From Streptomyces sp. I6 (GTDB taxonomy: Bacteria > Actinomycetota > Actinomycetes > Streptomycetales > Streptomycetaceae), in contig RHDP01000001.1 of NCBI GenBank assembly GCA_003725745.1, positions 2,077,501 to 2,141,500 of the forward strand: a stretch of DNA of 64,000 bases, written 5' to 3'. The translations under genes and the position numbers were made by a program. Positions 27,852 through 37,003 of the stretch are shown piece by piece. A model generated the notes under the pieces. That model worked only from the letters and a program-made list of their open reading frames with translations. It was not told the DNA's origin and did no database searches. The stretch's first letter is position 1. Every line of letters begins with the position of its first letter.

Positions 27852-28745
27852 TCAGGACACGATGTCCTTGCGGGCGAACCCGCGGAAGGCCAGGGCGATC
27901 AGCACCAGGGCGAAGGTCACGGACACCGCCGTGCCCTTCAGCATCCCGCCCCATTCGAGCTGGGGCTGGAGAGCGTCCGCCCAGGCGAACTGCCAGTGCG
28001 CCGGCAGGAACTCGCGCCACGAGCCGAGGGCCGTCACGGCGTCCAGGACGTTGCCGATGATGGTCAGCCCGACCGCGCCGCCGACCGCCCCCAGTGGCGC
28101 GTCGGTCTTGGTCGACAGCCAGAACGCGAGCCCGGCGGTGACGAGTTGGGAGACGAAGATGTACGCGACGACCAGCGCCAGCCTGGGCAGTGTGTCGGCC
28201 GTCGCCAGCGAGCCGCCGGCCGGGAGCCGCAGGGGCCCCCAGCCGTACGCCACGGTCCCCACCGCCAGTCCGACCAGCGGCAGCAGGAGCATCGCCGCCG
28301 CGCTGAAACCGAGTGCGACGGCCAGCTTCGACCACAGCAGCCGGGACCTTGGTACCGGCGCCGCCAGCAGATAGCGCAGGGAGGACCAGCTCGCCTCGGA
28401 CGCCACGGTGTCGCCGCAGAACAGTGCGACCGGCACCACCAGCAGGAATCCGGCCGACACGAACAGGCAGGTGGCCGCGAAGTTGGCGCCCGACGCGGTC
28501 GCCGTGTCCATCAGGTTGATCCGGCCGCCGCCGTCGCCGCGCTCGTCGGGTGAGCCGCCGATCGCGAAGGCCGCGACCAGCACGAACGGCAGGGCCGCCA
28601 GGATGGCGCCCATCACGAGTGTCCGCCGCCGCTTGAGCTGGCGCACCGTCTCGACGCGCAGCGGCAGGGTGCGCCGGGCGCGGTATCCGGGCGCGGCCGC
28701 CGCACTCGCGGCACCGGCCCCCGTGCGCGCGGTGGTGGTGTTCAT
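27852..28745 (-). CDS. ABC-2 type permease
   Basis: 297 residues with six hydrophobic helices (for example TLVMGAILAALPFVLVAAFAI, LVVPVALFCGDTVASE, MLLLPLVGLAVGTVAYGW). The GDTVASEASWSSLRYLLAAPV stretch is the ABC-2 permease signature, where the short helix before the loop contacts the ATPase. Its ATG overlaps the stop of the upstream fusion gene (ATGA), whose C-terminal domain is an ABC ATPase, so the two products should form one exporter. Substrate unknown. Confidence 0.92.
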   Translation of the reverse strand: MNTTTARTGAGAASAAAAPGYRARRTLPLRVETVRQLKRRRTLVMGAILAALPFVLVAAFAIGGSPDERGDGGGRINLMDTATASGANFAATCLFVSAGFLLVVPVALFCGDTVASEASWSSLRYLLAAPVPRSRLLWSKLAVALGFSAAAMLLLPLVGLAVGTVAYGWGPLRLPAGGSLATADTLPRLALVVAYIFVSQLVTAGLAFWLSTKTDAPLGAVGGAVGLTIIGNVLDAVTALGSWREFLPAHWQFAWADALQPQLEWGGMLKGTAVSVTFALVLIALAFRGFARKDIVS

Positions 28746-31585
28746 GCGGATGCTCCTCCGATCAGGGTGAGGAACGCGTCCTCCAGGCGCCGGTGCGGTC
28801 CCACTCCGGTCACCGGCACGTCCAGCCTGACGAGTTCGGCGACCAGGAAGCTGGCGCCCGCGCCGTCGAGGCGGACCAGCACCCCGCCGTCGGTGGGGAC
28901 GGCGGACCCCACCCCCGGCAGGGCCGCGATCTTCTCCACGAGTGGCGCGGACGGCTCCTCGGCCGTCGTCACCAGCAGGGTGTCCCCCGCACCGGTGATG
29001 TCGGCGACGGGTCCCGCCTGCACCAGCCGGCCGCGGTCCATGACGACGAGGTGCGTGCAGGACTGCTCCACCTCCGATAGGAGGTGGCTGGAGACGATGA
29101 CGGTCCGGCCCCCGGCCGCGTACCGGATCATCACGTCCCGCATCTCGCGGATCTGCGGCGGGTCCAGTCCGTTGGTGGGTTCGTCCAGGATGAGCAGATC
29201 CGGCAGCCCGAGCATGGCCTGGGCGATGGCGAGGCGCTGCCGCATGCCCTGCGAGTAGGTGCGGACCGCGCGGGCGAGGGCGTCGCCGAGGCCCGCGATC
29301 TCCAGGGCCTCCTCGACATGGGAGTCCTCGGCGGGGCGGCCGGTGGCGCGCCAGTACAGCTCGAGGTTCTCCCTGCCCGACAGGTGCGGCAGGAAGCCGG
29401 CGCCCTCGACGAAGGCGCCCACCCGGGAGAGGACCGGCGCTCCGGGCCTGACGGCGTGTCCGAAGACCCTGATCCCGCCGTCGTCGGGGGCGATCAGCCC
29501 CATCAGCATGCGCAGGGTGGTGGTCTTGCCGGCGCCGTTCGGGCCGAGGAGCCCCAGCACCTGGCCCTTCTCGACGCGGAAGGAGAGGTCCCGCACCGCG
29601 TACCGGTCGGCCGATCCGGCGTACCGCTTGGTGAGTCCGGTGATCTCCAGCGGTACGTCGGCGAGCGCGGGATCGGGTGCCGGTGCCGCGGTCCGGCGGC
29701 GCGCGGTCAGCAGCAGCGCCGCCGCTGCCACCGCGCCCGCGGCGGGCAGGCCCCACACCCACCAGGGCAGGCCGGCCGCCTGGGTGGCGACGCCGGGGGC
29801 GGTGGGGACGCTCAGCGGTCCGACCGGGGTGACGGAGTAGGCCGCCGGGGCGGCGGGCGAGGCATGGGCGAGGTCGGTGGCCGCGAGCACGAGCCGGAGC
29901 CGGTGGCCCGCCTCGACCTCGTGGTCCACCGCGGGGAGCGTCAGCTCGACGGTCCTGCCCGCCTTGGCGTCCTCGATCCGGACGGGGGCGACGAGCTGGG
30001 CGGGGAGCACCTGCTGCCGGCCGTCCGGGCCGACGTCGTAGACCTTGCCGAAGAGGACCGCCTCCCCGCTGTCCGAGGCGACCTTCACCCGGACGGTGGG
30101 CGAGCCGGTGATCCTGGTGCGGCGGTCGAGCGGCGCGGAGTCGAAGCGGGCGTGCTGCCCCGGGAAGTCGAGCGACAGGCCGACGCCGAGCGAGGAGAGC
30201 CCGGAGAGCCCGCCGCCCAGTCCGGGCACGGTGGAGATCCCCGGCGGTCCGGCTCCGGCCGGGTTGCGGAAGTACTGCGTCCCGCCGGCCAGTACGACCT
30301 CGCGGCGGCCCGCGCCCAGGCCCGGGTACGCGTCGGCCGTGGCACCGCGCAGGGTTGCCTGCCCGTCGGTGGAGTCGACGCCTCCGGTGCGGCTGACCCG
30401 GAACGCGGGGCCGGGGTCGGCGGTCTCGTCCCCGTTCAGGTACCGGTCGAACCAGGCCGAGATCCGTTCCTGGACCCGTGCCGTCTCCGGATCGCCGCCG
30501 TCGTGGCCGCCGGCGATCCAGTCGACCGCGACGGGCGCGCCGTTGCCGGCGATCGCCCGGGCCATGGAGTCGGCGTGCGAGAGCGGGAAGAGCGAGTCGG
30601 ACTGCCCCTGGACGATGAGTGCGGGGACCTTGATCCGGTCGGCGACGGCGGACGGGCTGCGGGCCTCCAGCAGAGCCCGGGCTTCGGCGTCCGGTCTGCC
30701 GCTGGTCGCGACGCGCTCGTACATGGCGCACAGGGCCGGCTCGAAGCGTCCGCAGGCCGGTGCGGGCTGCCCGGCCGAGGTGGCGCCTGCGTCGCGGGCG
30801 CTGCCTCGGCCGGTGGCGCCCGCTTGCGTGGGGGCCTCGCCGCCTGCACCGGTTCCCGCGCCCGGGTCGGCACCGGTGCCCGGGCCGTCCCCGGCTGGAG
30901 CGTCCGCCGGCGGTTCGCCGGAGTCGGGGACGAGCCCGGACCCGCCGGCCGAACCGGCCGTGAAGAACAGCCCCGCCCAGAGCTTCTTGAAGACGCCGTC
31001 CGGGAACAGCGCGTCGGAGAGGTTCCAGTACGTGATCTGCGGAGCGATGGCGTCGACCCTGCGGTCGTGGCCCGCCGCGAGCAGGGCGACGGCCCCACCG
31101 TAGGACACGCCGGTGATCCCCACGCGCGGGTCTCCCTCGGCGTCCAGCTCCACCTCCGGCCGGGCGGCGAGCCAGTCGATCAGCCGCGAGACGTCCTCGA
31201 CCTCGCGCCCGGGGTCGTTCAGCCCGATGGTTCCGGTGGACGCGCCGAAGCCACGCGCGGACCAGGTCATGACGGCGTATCCGTCCCTCGCCAGCGCCTC
31301 CGCCTGCTGCCGCACGGAGTCCTTGCTGCTGCCGAAGCCGTGCCCGATGAGCACGGCGGGCCGGCGGCCGTCCCCGGAGGTGAAGTACGAGGTGTCGATT
31401 CTCGCGCCCGGCACGGCCAGCACCTGGTCCTCGCGGTGTACCGCGGGCTCTTCGTCCGAGGCGGCGGCGGTCCAGGTGCCCGCGCCCGCGAGCACGGCGA
31501 GGGCGGCGGCGGCCGCGAGCAGCCGCCTTCGGCGCCGGGGCGGCACGGCTCGGCCGGGGAGTCGGATCCTCATGCCCGAAACCAT
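28742..31585 (-). CDS. Fusion: exported S15-like hydrolase, TM helix, cytoplasmic ABC ATPase
   Basis: 947 residues from ATG 31585 (ATG 31573 also possible). An Arg-rich start and hydrophobic helix (LLAAAAALAVLAGAGTWTAA) lead to an outer hydrolase: LIGHGFGSSKDS, GVSYGGAVALL (nucleophile), a Gly/Pro/Ala-rich insert near 265-320, VQGQSDSLFP (acid) and AGGHDGGD (His), then a beta-sandwich as in X-Pro dipeptidyl-peptidase C-domains. A second helix (LPWWVWGLPAAGAVAAAALLL) returns the chain to the cytoplasm, where a full ABC ATPase follows: GPNGAGKTT, YSQGMRQRLAIAQ and LLILDEPTNGLD. The gene is coupled to the permease downstream. I know of hydrolase-ABC fusions in actinobacteria, but no assigned function. 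Confidence 0.9.
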   Translation of the reverse strand: MVSGMRIRLPGRAVPPRRRRRLLAAAAALAVLAGAGTWTAAASDEEPAVHREDQVLAVPGARIDTSYFTSGDGRRPAVLIGHGFGSSKDSVRQQAEALARDGYAVMTWSARGFGASTGTIGLNDPGREVEDVSRLIDWLAARPEVELDAEGDPRVGITGVSYGGAVALLAAGHDRRVDAIAPQITYWNLSDALFPDGVFKKLWAGLFFTAGSAGGSGLVPDSGEPPADAPAGDGPGTGADPGAGTGAGGEAPTQAGATGRGSARDAGATSAGQPAPACGRFEPALCAMYERVATSGRPDAEARALLEARSPSAVADRIKVPALIVQGQSDSLFPLSHADSMARAIAGNGAPVAVDWIAGGHDGGDPETARVQERISAWFDRYLNGDETADPGPAFRVSRTGGVDSTDGQATLRGATADAYPGLGAGRREVVLAGGTQYFRNPAGAGPPGISTVPGLGGGLSGLSSLGVGLSLDFPGQHARFDSAPLDRRTRITGSPTVRVKVASDSGEAVLFGKVYDVGPDGRQQVLPAQLVAPVRIEDAKAGRTVELTLPAVDHEVEAGHRLRLVLAATDLAHASPAAPAAYSVTPVGPLSVPTAPGVATQAAGLPWWVWGLPAAGAVAAAALLLTARRRTAAPAPDPALADVPLEITGLTKRYAGSADRYAVRDLSFRVEKGQVLGLLGPNGAGKTTTLRMLMGLIAPDDGGIRVFGHAVRPGAPVLSRVGAFVEGAGFLPHLSGRENLELYWRATGRPAEDSHVEEALEIAGLGDALARAVRTYSQGMRQRLAIAQAMLGLPDLLILDEPTNGLDPPQIREMRDVMIRYAAGGRTVIVSSHLLSEVEQSCTHLVVMDRGRLVQAGPVADITGAGDTLLVTTAEEPSAPLVEKIAALPGVGSAVPTDGGVLVRLDGAGASFLVAELVRLDVPVTGVGPHRRLEDAFLTLIGGASA

Positions 31586-32111
31586 AAGCGGACCGCCGTA
31601 GCGGCTGCCGCTGCCGCCGGGCTGATCTGTGTGACCTCCTCGGGGAGTACCGGGGGTCTCCGCCGTACTCCAGCCGCGGTACGCGGGGCGCGGGCGCCGG
31701 GAACGGGCGGGGAGATCTGGCGAGGTGCGGGCACCGGGAACGGGCGGGTGCGGGCGGGGGCGGAACGGGCGGGGTGCGGGAACCGGGAACGGGCGGGGTG
31801 CGGGAACGAACCGGGCCCGGGTCCGGCCGCGCTCCGCATGACGCCTCCGGTCGGCGGATGCACCCTCTTGGAGGGGCACTTCAGGACAGTTCATCCTCGG
31901 GGATTCATCCGGATACGCACTGTGGCCCCAAGCGGCCGCACGCACGGTGCAGATGTCGCCGATGTCCGCCAAATTACCTATGCCACCTGCGGTTTTGATC
32001 CAACTGATCGCCAGCAAACCCTTGTGCGCCGTATCACCTCACGAGAAGCTGTGCCGGCGTCCGCACCGCCGCGCGGACGCTTGTCATGTTCCGATCAAAA
32101 AGAGAGGTCCG
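31586..32111. repeat. Intergenic region with degenerate G-rich repeat
   Basis: About 525 bases between divergent genes. 31692-31808 holds repeated CGGGAACGGGCGGG(GTGCGGG) units. From about 31940 the sequence is less GC-rich and should contain the protease promoter. No gene is supported. Confidence 0.6.
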
Positions 32112-33320
32112 GTGCACGAGATGAGATTCACCGCCCGCCGCTCCATACGCATGGGCGCGCTGCTCTCCGCAGCCGCCGTCGCGGCCGGTCTCCAGTTCGC
32201 CGCCACCCCCACAGCGCACAGTGCGCCGATCGGCGGTCTCCGTCTCGCCCCCACTGCAACCGCCGTACAGAACAGCTGGATCGTCGTCCTGAAGAACGGC
32301 CGCACGAGTGTCCCCGAGGTGACCGCCGACCAGGATGTGACCCCCCAGCACATCTTCCGGTCGGTGCTCAACGGTTTCTCCGCCTCCATGCCCAAGGCCC
32401 AGGCCGAACGGCTCGCCGCCGACCCCCGGGTGGCGTACGTGGAGCAGAACGGCGTGGTCCGCCTCAACGAGACCCAGACCAACGCCACCTGGGGCCCGGA
32501 TCGCGTGGACCAGCGTGATCTGCCGCTGTCCACGACGTACACGTACGGCACGACGGCGTCGAACGTGAACGCGTACATCCTCGACACCGGCATCCGCACC
32601 TCGCACGGCGAGTTCGCCGGCCGGGCGAGCGTCGGCACGGACACCGTCGGCGACGGCCGGAACGGCCAGGACTGCCAGGGGCACGGCACTCACGTCGCCG
32701 GCACCGTCGGCGGCAAGACGTACGGGGTAGCCAAGGGCGTCAACCTGATCGCCGTACGCGTCCTGGGCTGCGACGGCTCCGGCACGACCGCGGGCGTCAT
32801 CGCCGGTGTCGACTGGGTGACGGCGAACGCGGCCAAGCCGGCCGTGGCCAACATGAGCCTCGGCGGCAGCGCCAGCGCGGCCCTGGACGACGCGGTGAGC
32901 CGCTCCATCGCCTCGGGCGTCAGCTACTCGATCGCGGCGGGCAACGGCATCCTGGTCGGCATTCCCGCGAACGCCTGCAACTACTCGCCGGCCCGCGTCC
33001 CCGAGGCGATCACGGTCGGCGCCACGGACAGCACGGACCGGCGGGCGTCGTTCTCCAACTACGGCTCCTGCCTGGACCTGTTCGCTCCCGGGGTGGGCAT
33101 CACCTCGGCCTGGAAGGACAGCGACAGCGCGACGAACACCATCTCCGGTACGTCGATGGCCACCCCGCACACCGCGGGTGTCGCGGCGCTCTACCTGGCG
33201 AACAACCCCACGGCGCCCCCGGCCCAGGTCCGGGACGCCCTGGTGAACAACGCGACCGGCGGCAAGGTCACGGACCCGCGCTCGGGCTCCCCGAACAAGC
33301 TGCTGTACTCGCTGTTCTGA
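32112..33320 (+). CDS. Secreted subtilisin-family (S8) serine peptidase
   Basis: 402 residues. GTG 32112 sits five bases after GAGAGG; ATG 32121 is the alternative. A signal peptide (RRSIRMGALLSAAAVAAGLQFAA...AHSA) is followed by an I9 propeptide (SWIVVLKN...VLNGFSASM...YVEQNG) and a proteinase K-like catalytic domain with Asp in AYILDTGIRTSH, His in GHGTHVAGT and Ser in SGTSMATPHTAG. Four or more cysteines could form disulphides. No C-terminal extra domain. Matches the length of Streptomyces alkaline serine proteases. Confidence 0.96.
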   Translation: MHEMRFTARRSIRMGALLSAAAVAAGLQFAATPTAHSAPIGGLRLAPTATAVQNSWIVVLKNGRTSVPEVTADQDVTPQHIFRSVLNGFSASMPKAQAERLAADPRVAYVEQNGVVRLNETQTNATWGPDRVDQRDLPLSTTYTYGTTASNVNAYILDTGIRTSHGEFAGRASVGTDTVGDGRNGQDCQGHGTHVAGTVGGKTYGVAKGVNLIAVRVLGCDGSGTTAGVIAGVDWVTANAAKPAVANMSLGGSASAALDDAVSRSIASGVSYSIAAGNGILVGIPANACNYSPARVPEAITVGATDSTDRRASFSNYGSCLDLFAPGVGITSAWKDSDSATNTISGTSMATPHTAGVAALYLANNPTAPPAQVRDALVNNATGGKVTDPRSGSPNKLLYSLF

Positions 33321-33396
33321 TCCCCCGCGGCGGCGGCCCGACCGGCACGGACGGCCGGGTCGGCACGGACGGCCGGACCGGGACCGTGAGATGCCG

Positions 33397-33437
33397 CGAG
33401 GAGCGGCCCTACCCGGGCGGGGTAGGGCCGCTCCTCG
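33397..33437 (+). terminator. Strong hairpin after the protease
   Basis: CGAGGAGCGGCCCTACCC pairs with GGGTAGGGCCGCTCCTCG around a short loop; about 17 perfect pairs, 76 bases after the protease stop. Confidence 0.85.
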
Positions 33438-33532
33438 GTATCAGCCACCGGGCGGGCCTCCCGCCCCCGGGCGCGCACACGGGCGGGGAACTCCAGCGCG
33501 AGCGGGGGCAGGCCACCTGGTGTCCCGGCGCG

Positions 33533-33595
33533 GGCCGTCAGTGGTTGCGCGGGAGTTGCGTTGCGCGGGAGCAGGCCGTCAGTGGTTGCGCGGGA
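33533..33595. repeat. 22-bp direct repeat copying the 3' end of mmsA
   Basis: GGCCGTCAGTGGTTGCGCGGGA occurs at 33533-33554 and 33574-33595. The second copy contains the mmsA stop and last codons. Confidence 0.85.
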
Positions 33596-35081
33596 AGCCG
33601 AGGTCGACGCCGCCGTGCGGCTCGGAGGGGTCAGGCCAGCGGGTCGTGACGACCTTGCCGCGGGTGTAGAACTGCACTCCGTCGTTGCCGTATACGTGCA
33701 GGTCGCCGAAGAGCGAGTCCTTCCAGCCGCCGAAGGAGTGGTAGCCCACCGGCACCGGGATCGGCACGTTGACGCCGACCATGCCCGCCTGGACTTCCAT
33801 TTGGAAGCGGCGGGCGGCGCCCCCGTCACGGGTGAAGATCGCCGTACCGTTGCCGAACGGCGAGGCGTTGATGAGCGCGACGCCCTCCTCGTAGGTGCCG
33901 GCGCGCAGCACGCACAGGACGGGGCCGAAGATCTCGTCGCGGTAGGCGTCGGAGTCGGTGGACACCTTGTCCAGGAGGGACAGGCCGATCCAGTGGCCGT
34001 CCTCGTAGCCGTCGACGGTGTAGCCCGTGCCGTCCAGGACGACGTCGGCACCCTGGTCCGCCGCGCCGTGCACATACGAGGCGACCTTGTCGCGGTGGGC
34101 CCTGGTGATGAGCGGGCCCATCTCGGACACCGGGTCGTCACCCGGGCCGATCTTGATCTTCTCGGCGCGCTCGCGGATCTTGTCGACGAGCTCGTCGCCG
34201 ACGGCGCCGACGGCCACCACCGCGGAGATCGCCATGCAGCGCTCGCCCGCGGAGCCGTAGGCGGCGGAGACGGCGGCGTCCGCGGCCGCGTCCAGGTCGG
34301 CGTCGGGCAGCACCAGCATGTGGTTCTTGGCCCCGCCGAGCGCCTGCACGCGCTTGCCGTTGGCCGAGGCGGTGGCGTGGATGTGGCGGGCGATCGGGGT
34401 CGAGCCGACGAAGGAGACGGCCGAGACGTCCGGGTGCTCCAGGAGGCGGTCGACGGCGGCCTTGTCGCCCTGGAGGACGTTGAAGACACCGTCCGGGAGG
34501 CCCGCCTCGGCGAGCAGTTCGGCGATCTTCAGCGACGCGGAGGGGTCCTTCTCACTCGGCTTGAGGACGAAGGTGTTGCCGCAGGCGATGGCGAGCGGGA
34601 ACATCCACATCGGCACCATCGCCGGGAAGTTGAAGGGCGTGATGCCGGCCACGACGCCCACGGGCTGGCGGATCGCCGCCACGTCCACCCGGTTCGACAC
34701 CTGCGTCGACAGCTCGCCCTTGAGCTGCGTGGTGATCCCACAGGCCAGGTCGACGATCTCCAGACCGCGGGCCACCTCGCCCAGCGCGTCGGAGTGCACC
34801 TTGCCGTGCTCCGCGGTGATCAGTTCGGCGATCGCGTCGCGGTTGGCGTCGAGCAGCGCGCGGAAGCGGAAGAGGATCGACGTGCGCTGGGCCAGGGAGG
34901 AGGTGCCCCAGGTCTGGAAGGCGGTCCTGGCCGCGGCCACGGCACGGTCGACCTCCTCGACGGACGCGAGCGCGACCCGCGTGGTCACGGCACCGGTCGC
35001 CGGGTCGGTGACCGGCCCCCAGTCGCCGGACGCGCCCTCGACGGTCTTGCCACCGATCCAGTGGTGGACGGTCTTCGTCAT
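33579..35081 (-). CDS. mmsA: Methylmalonate/malonate semialdehyde dehydrogenase (CoA-acylating)
   Basis: 500 residues, normal for MmsA/IolA. It oxidises malonate semialdehyde (inositol pathway) or methylmalonate semialdehyde (valine) with NAD and CoA, giving acetyl- or propionyl-CoA. Motifs: NFPAMVPMWMFPLAIACGN, VSFVGSTPIARHI (NAD), LGGAKNHMLVLPDADL and catalytic Cys in AGERCMAISAVVAVG. ATG 35081 follows GAAGGAG. Last gene of the inositol operon reading leftward, 23 bases after iolD. Confidence 0.95.
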   Translation of the reverse strand: MTKTVHHWIGGKTVEGASGDWGPVTDPATGAVTTRVALASVEEVDRAVAAARTAFQTWGTSSLAQRTSILFRFRALLDANRDAIAELITAEHGKVHSDALGEVARGLEIVDLACGITTQLKGELSTQVSNRVDVAAIRQPVGVVAGITPFNFPAMVPMWMFPLAIACGNTFVLKPSEKDPSASLKIAELLAEAGLPDGVFNVLQGDKAAVDRLLEHPDVSAVSFVGSTPIARHIHATASANGKRVQALGGAKNHMLVLPDADLDAAADAAVSAAYGSAGERCMAISAVVAVGAVGDELVDKIRERAEKIKIGPGDDPVSEMGPLITRAHRDKVASYVHGAADQGADVVLDGTGYTVDGYEDGHWIGLSLLDKVSTDSDAYRDEIFGPVLCVLRAGTYEEGVALINASPFGNGTAIFTRDGGAARRFQMEVQAGMVGVNVPIPVPVGYHSFGGWKDSLFGDLHVYGNDGVQFYTRGKVVTTRWPDPSEPHGGVDLGFPRNH

Positions 35082-35104
35082 GACGGATAGCTCCTTCGGG
35101 TCCC

Positions 35105-37003
35105 TCAGAGATGGCGGCGCCGGGCTGCGACCTGCCGGTCGTACTCCTCCCGGGCCTTGACCGCCGACGGCCGGGTCGCGGTCTCGGCCACGGGAACATC
35201 CCACCACGCCTGCGCCGGGGGCGCGCCCGACACTGTGTCTGCCGTTTCGGTCTCCGCGTAGACACATGTGGGGCGGTCGGCCGCACGGGCCTCGGCCAGG
35301 GCTTCACGCAGGTCACGTACGGTCCTGGCGCGGATCACCCGCATCCCCAGGGAGGCCGCGTTGGCGGCGAGGTCGACCGGGAGCGGCGCCCCGGTGTACG
35401 CGCCCCCCGCGAACTCTCCGGCCCGCGACGGAGCCGGTTCCCGGTGGCGGTAGGCCGTGCCGAACCGCTCCGCGCCGACCGCCTCGGAGAGACCGCCGAT
35501 CGACGCGTACCCGTGGTTCTGCAGGATGACCAGCTTGATCGGGACGTTCTCCTGGACCGCCGTCACGATCTCGGTGGGGTTCATCAGATACGTGCCGTCG
35601 CCGACGAGCGCCCAGACCGGCCGCCCGGGCGCGGCCATCGCGACCCCGATCGCCGCGGGGATCTCGTAGCCCATGCAGGAGTAGCCGTACTCCACGTGGT
35701 ACTGGTCGGGGGAGCGCGTCCGCCACAGCTTGTGGAGGTCGCCGGGGAGCGAGCCCGCGGCGTTGACCACGATGTCGTCGCCGGTGACCAGGCGGTCGAG
35801 CGCGCCGAGTACCTGGGGCTGGGTGGGGCGGGCGTCCTCGTCGGGCGCGTCGTAGGCGGCGTCGACCCGGTGCTCCCAGCGTTCCCTGCCGTCCGCGTAC
35901 TCCGACTCGTAGCCGTGTTCGACACGGTGTCCGCGCAGGGCCCCGGTCAGTGCGTCGAGTCCGGCCCGGGCGTCCGCGACGAGCGGCAGCGCGGCGAGCT
36001 TGTGGGCGTCGAAGCCGGTGATGTTGAGGTTGAGGAAGCGGACACCGGGATGCGCGAACAGGGTCGACGAGGCGGTGGTGAAGTCGGTGTAGCGGGTGCC
36101 GACGCCGACGACCAGGTCCGCGGTCCTGGCGAGTTCGTCGGCGGTGGCGGTGCCGGTGTGGCCGATGCCGCCCACGTCCGCCGGGTGGTCGTACGGGAGG
36201 GCGCCCTTGCCGGCCTGGGTCGAGGCGACGGGGATGCCGGTGGCCTCGGCGAGGGTGCGCAGCGCGCCCTCCGCCCTGCTGTGGTGCACTCCCCCGCCGG
36301 CGACGAGAAGGGGCCGCCGGGCGGACCGCACGGCGAGCACCGCCGCGGCGAGCTCCTCCGGATCCGGTTGCGGCCGGCGCACGTGCCAGACGCGCTCGGC
36401 GAAGAACTCCTCGGGCCATTCGTACGCCTCCGCCTGCACGTCCTGGGGCAGCGCGAGCGTGACCGCCCCCGTCGCGGCCGGGTCGGCGAGGACCCGCACC
36501 GCGGCGAGGGCGGCGGGGACCAGCGCTTCGGGCCGGGTGATCCGGTCGAAGTACGCGGACACCGGGCGCAGGCAGTCGTTGACCGAGACGTCGCCCGCGT
36601 ACGGGACCTCCAGTTGCTGGAGGACGGGGTCGGCGGGGCGGGTCGCGAAGATGTCGCCGGGCAGGAGCAGGACCGGGAGCCGGTTGACTGTCGCGAGCGC
36701 GGCGCCGGTGACGAGGTTGGTGGCGCCCGGGCCGATGGAGGTGGTGACGGCGTGCGCGGACAGCCGGTTCGACTGGCGGGCGTAGCCGACGGCGGCATGC
36801 ACCATCGCCTGCTCGTTGCGCCCCTGTACGAAGGGCATCTCCCCGGACTCGAGGAGGGCCTGGCCGATCCCGGCCACGTTGCCGTGGCCGAAGATGCCCC
36901 ACACGGCTGCGACGAGCCGCTGTCTGCGGCCGTCCCGTTCGGTGTACTGGCAGGCCAGGAACCGCACCAGTGCCTGGGCGACGGTCAGCGTCCGTCCGCT
37001 CAT
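35105..37003 (-). CDS. iolD: THcHDO hydrolase (acylhydrolase) of inositol catabolism
   Basis: 632-residue thiamine-diphosphate enzyme that hydrolyses 3D-trihydroxycyclohexane-1,2-dione to 5-deoxyglucuronate. The N-terminus AVWGIFGHGNVAGIGQAL is specific to IolD rather than acetolactate synthase. Central FAD/cofactor-like domain: GGGVHHSRAEGAL. The TPP site is GDGTYLMNPTEIVTAVQENVPIKLVILQNHGYASIGG. Its start overlaps the end of iolB (37000-37003), so the genes are coupled. Confidence 0.95.
   Translation of the reverse strand: MSGRTLTVAQALVRFLACQYTERDGRRQRLVAAVWGIFGHGNVAGIGQALLESGEMPFVQGRNEQAMVHAAVGYARQSNRLSAHAVTTSIGPGATNLVTGAALATVNRLPVLLLPGDIFATRPADPVLQQLEVPYAGDVSVNDCLRPVSAYFDRITRPEALVPAALAAVRVLADPAATGAVTLALPQDVQAEAYEWPEEFFAERVWHVRRPQPDPEELAAAVLAVRSARRPLLVAGGGVHHSRAEGALRTLAEATGIPVASTQAGKGALPYDHPADVGGIGHTGTATADELARTADLVVGVGTRYTDFTTASSTLFAHPGVRFLNLNITGFDAHKLAALPLVADARAGLDALTGALRGHRVEHGYESEYADGRERWEHRVDAAYDAPDEDARPTQPQVLGALDRLVTGDDIVVNAAGSLPGDLHKLWRTRSPDQYHVEYGYSCMGYEIPAAIGVAMAAPGRPVWALVGDGTYLMNPTEIVTAVQENVPIKLVILQNHGYASIGGLSEAVGAERFGTAYRHREPAPSRAGEFAGGAYTGAPLPVDLAANAASLGMRVIRARTVRDLREALAEARAADRPTCVYAETETADTVSGAPPAQAWWDVPVAETATRPSAVKAREEYDRQVAARRRHL

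Noticed and set aside
28742..32017. Longer 1091-codon version of the hydrolase-ABC fusion starting at 32017
   Set aside because: The first 140 residues are repeat-encoded Pro/Arg sequence with no signal; ATG 31585 places the Arg-rich start and hydrophobic helix at the N-terminus.
29084..32518. 1144-codon plus-strand frame opposite the hydrolase-ABC fusion
   Set aside because: No domain and random composition; it also runs into the protease gene in another frame.
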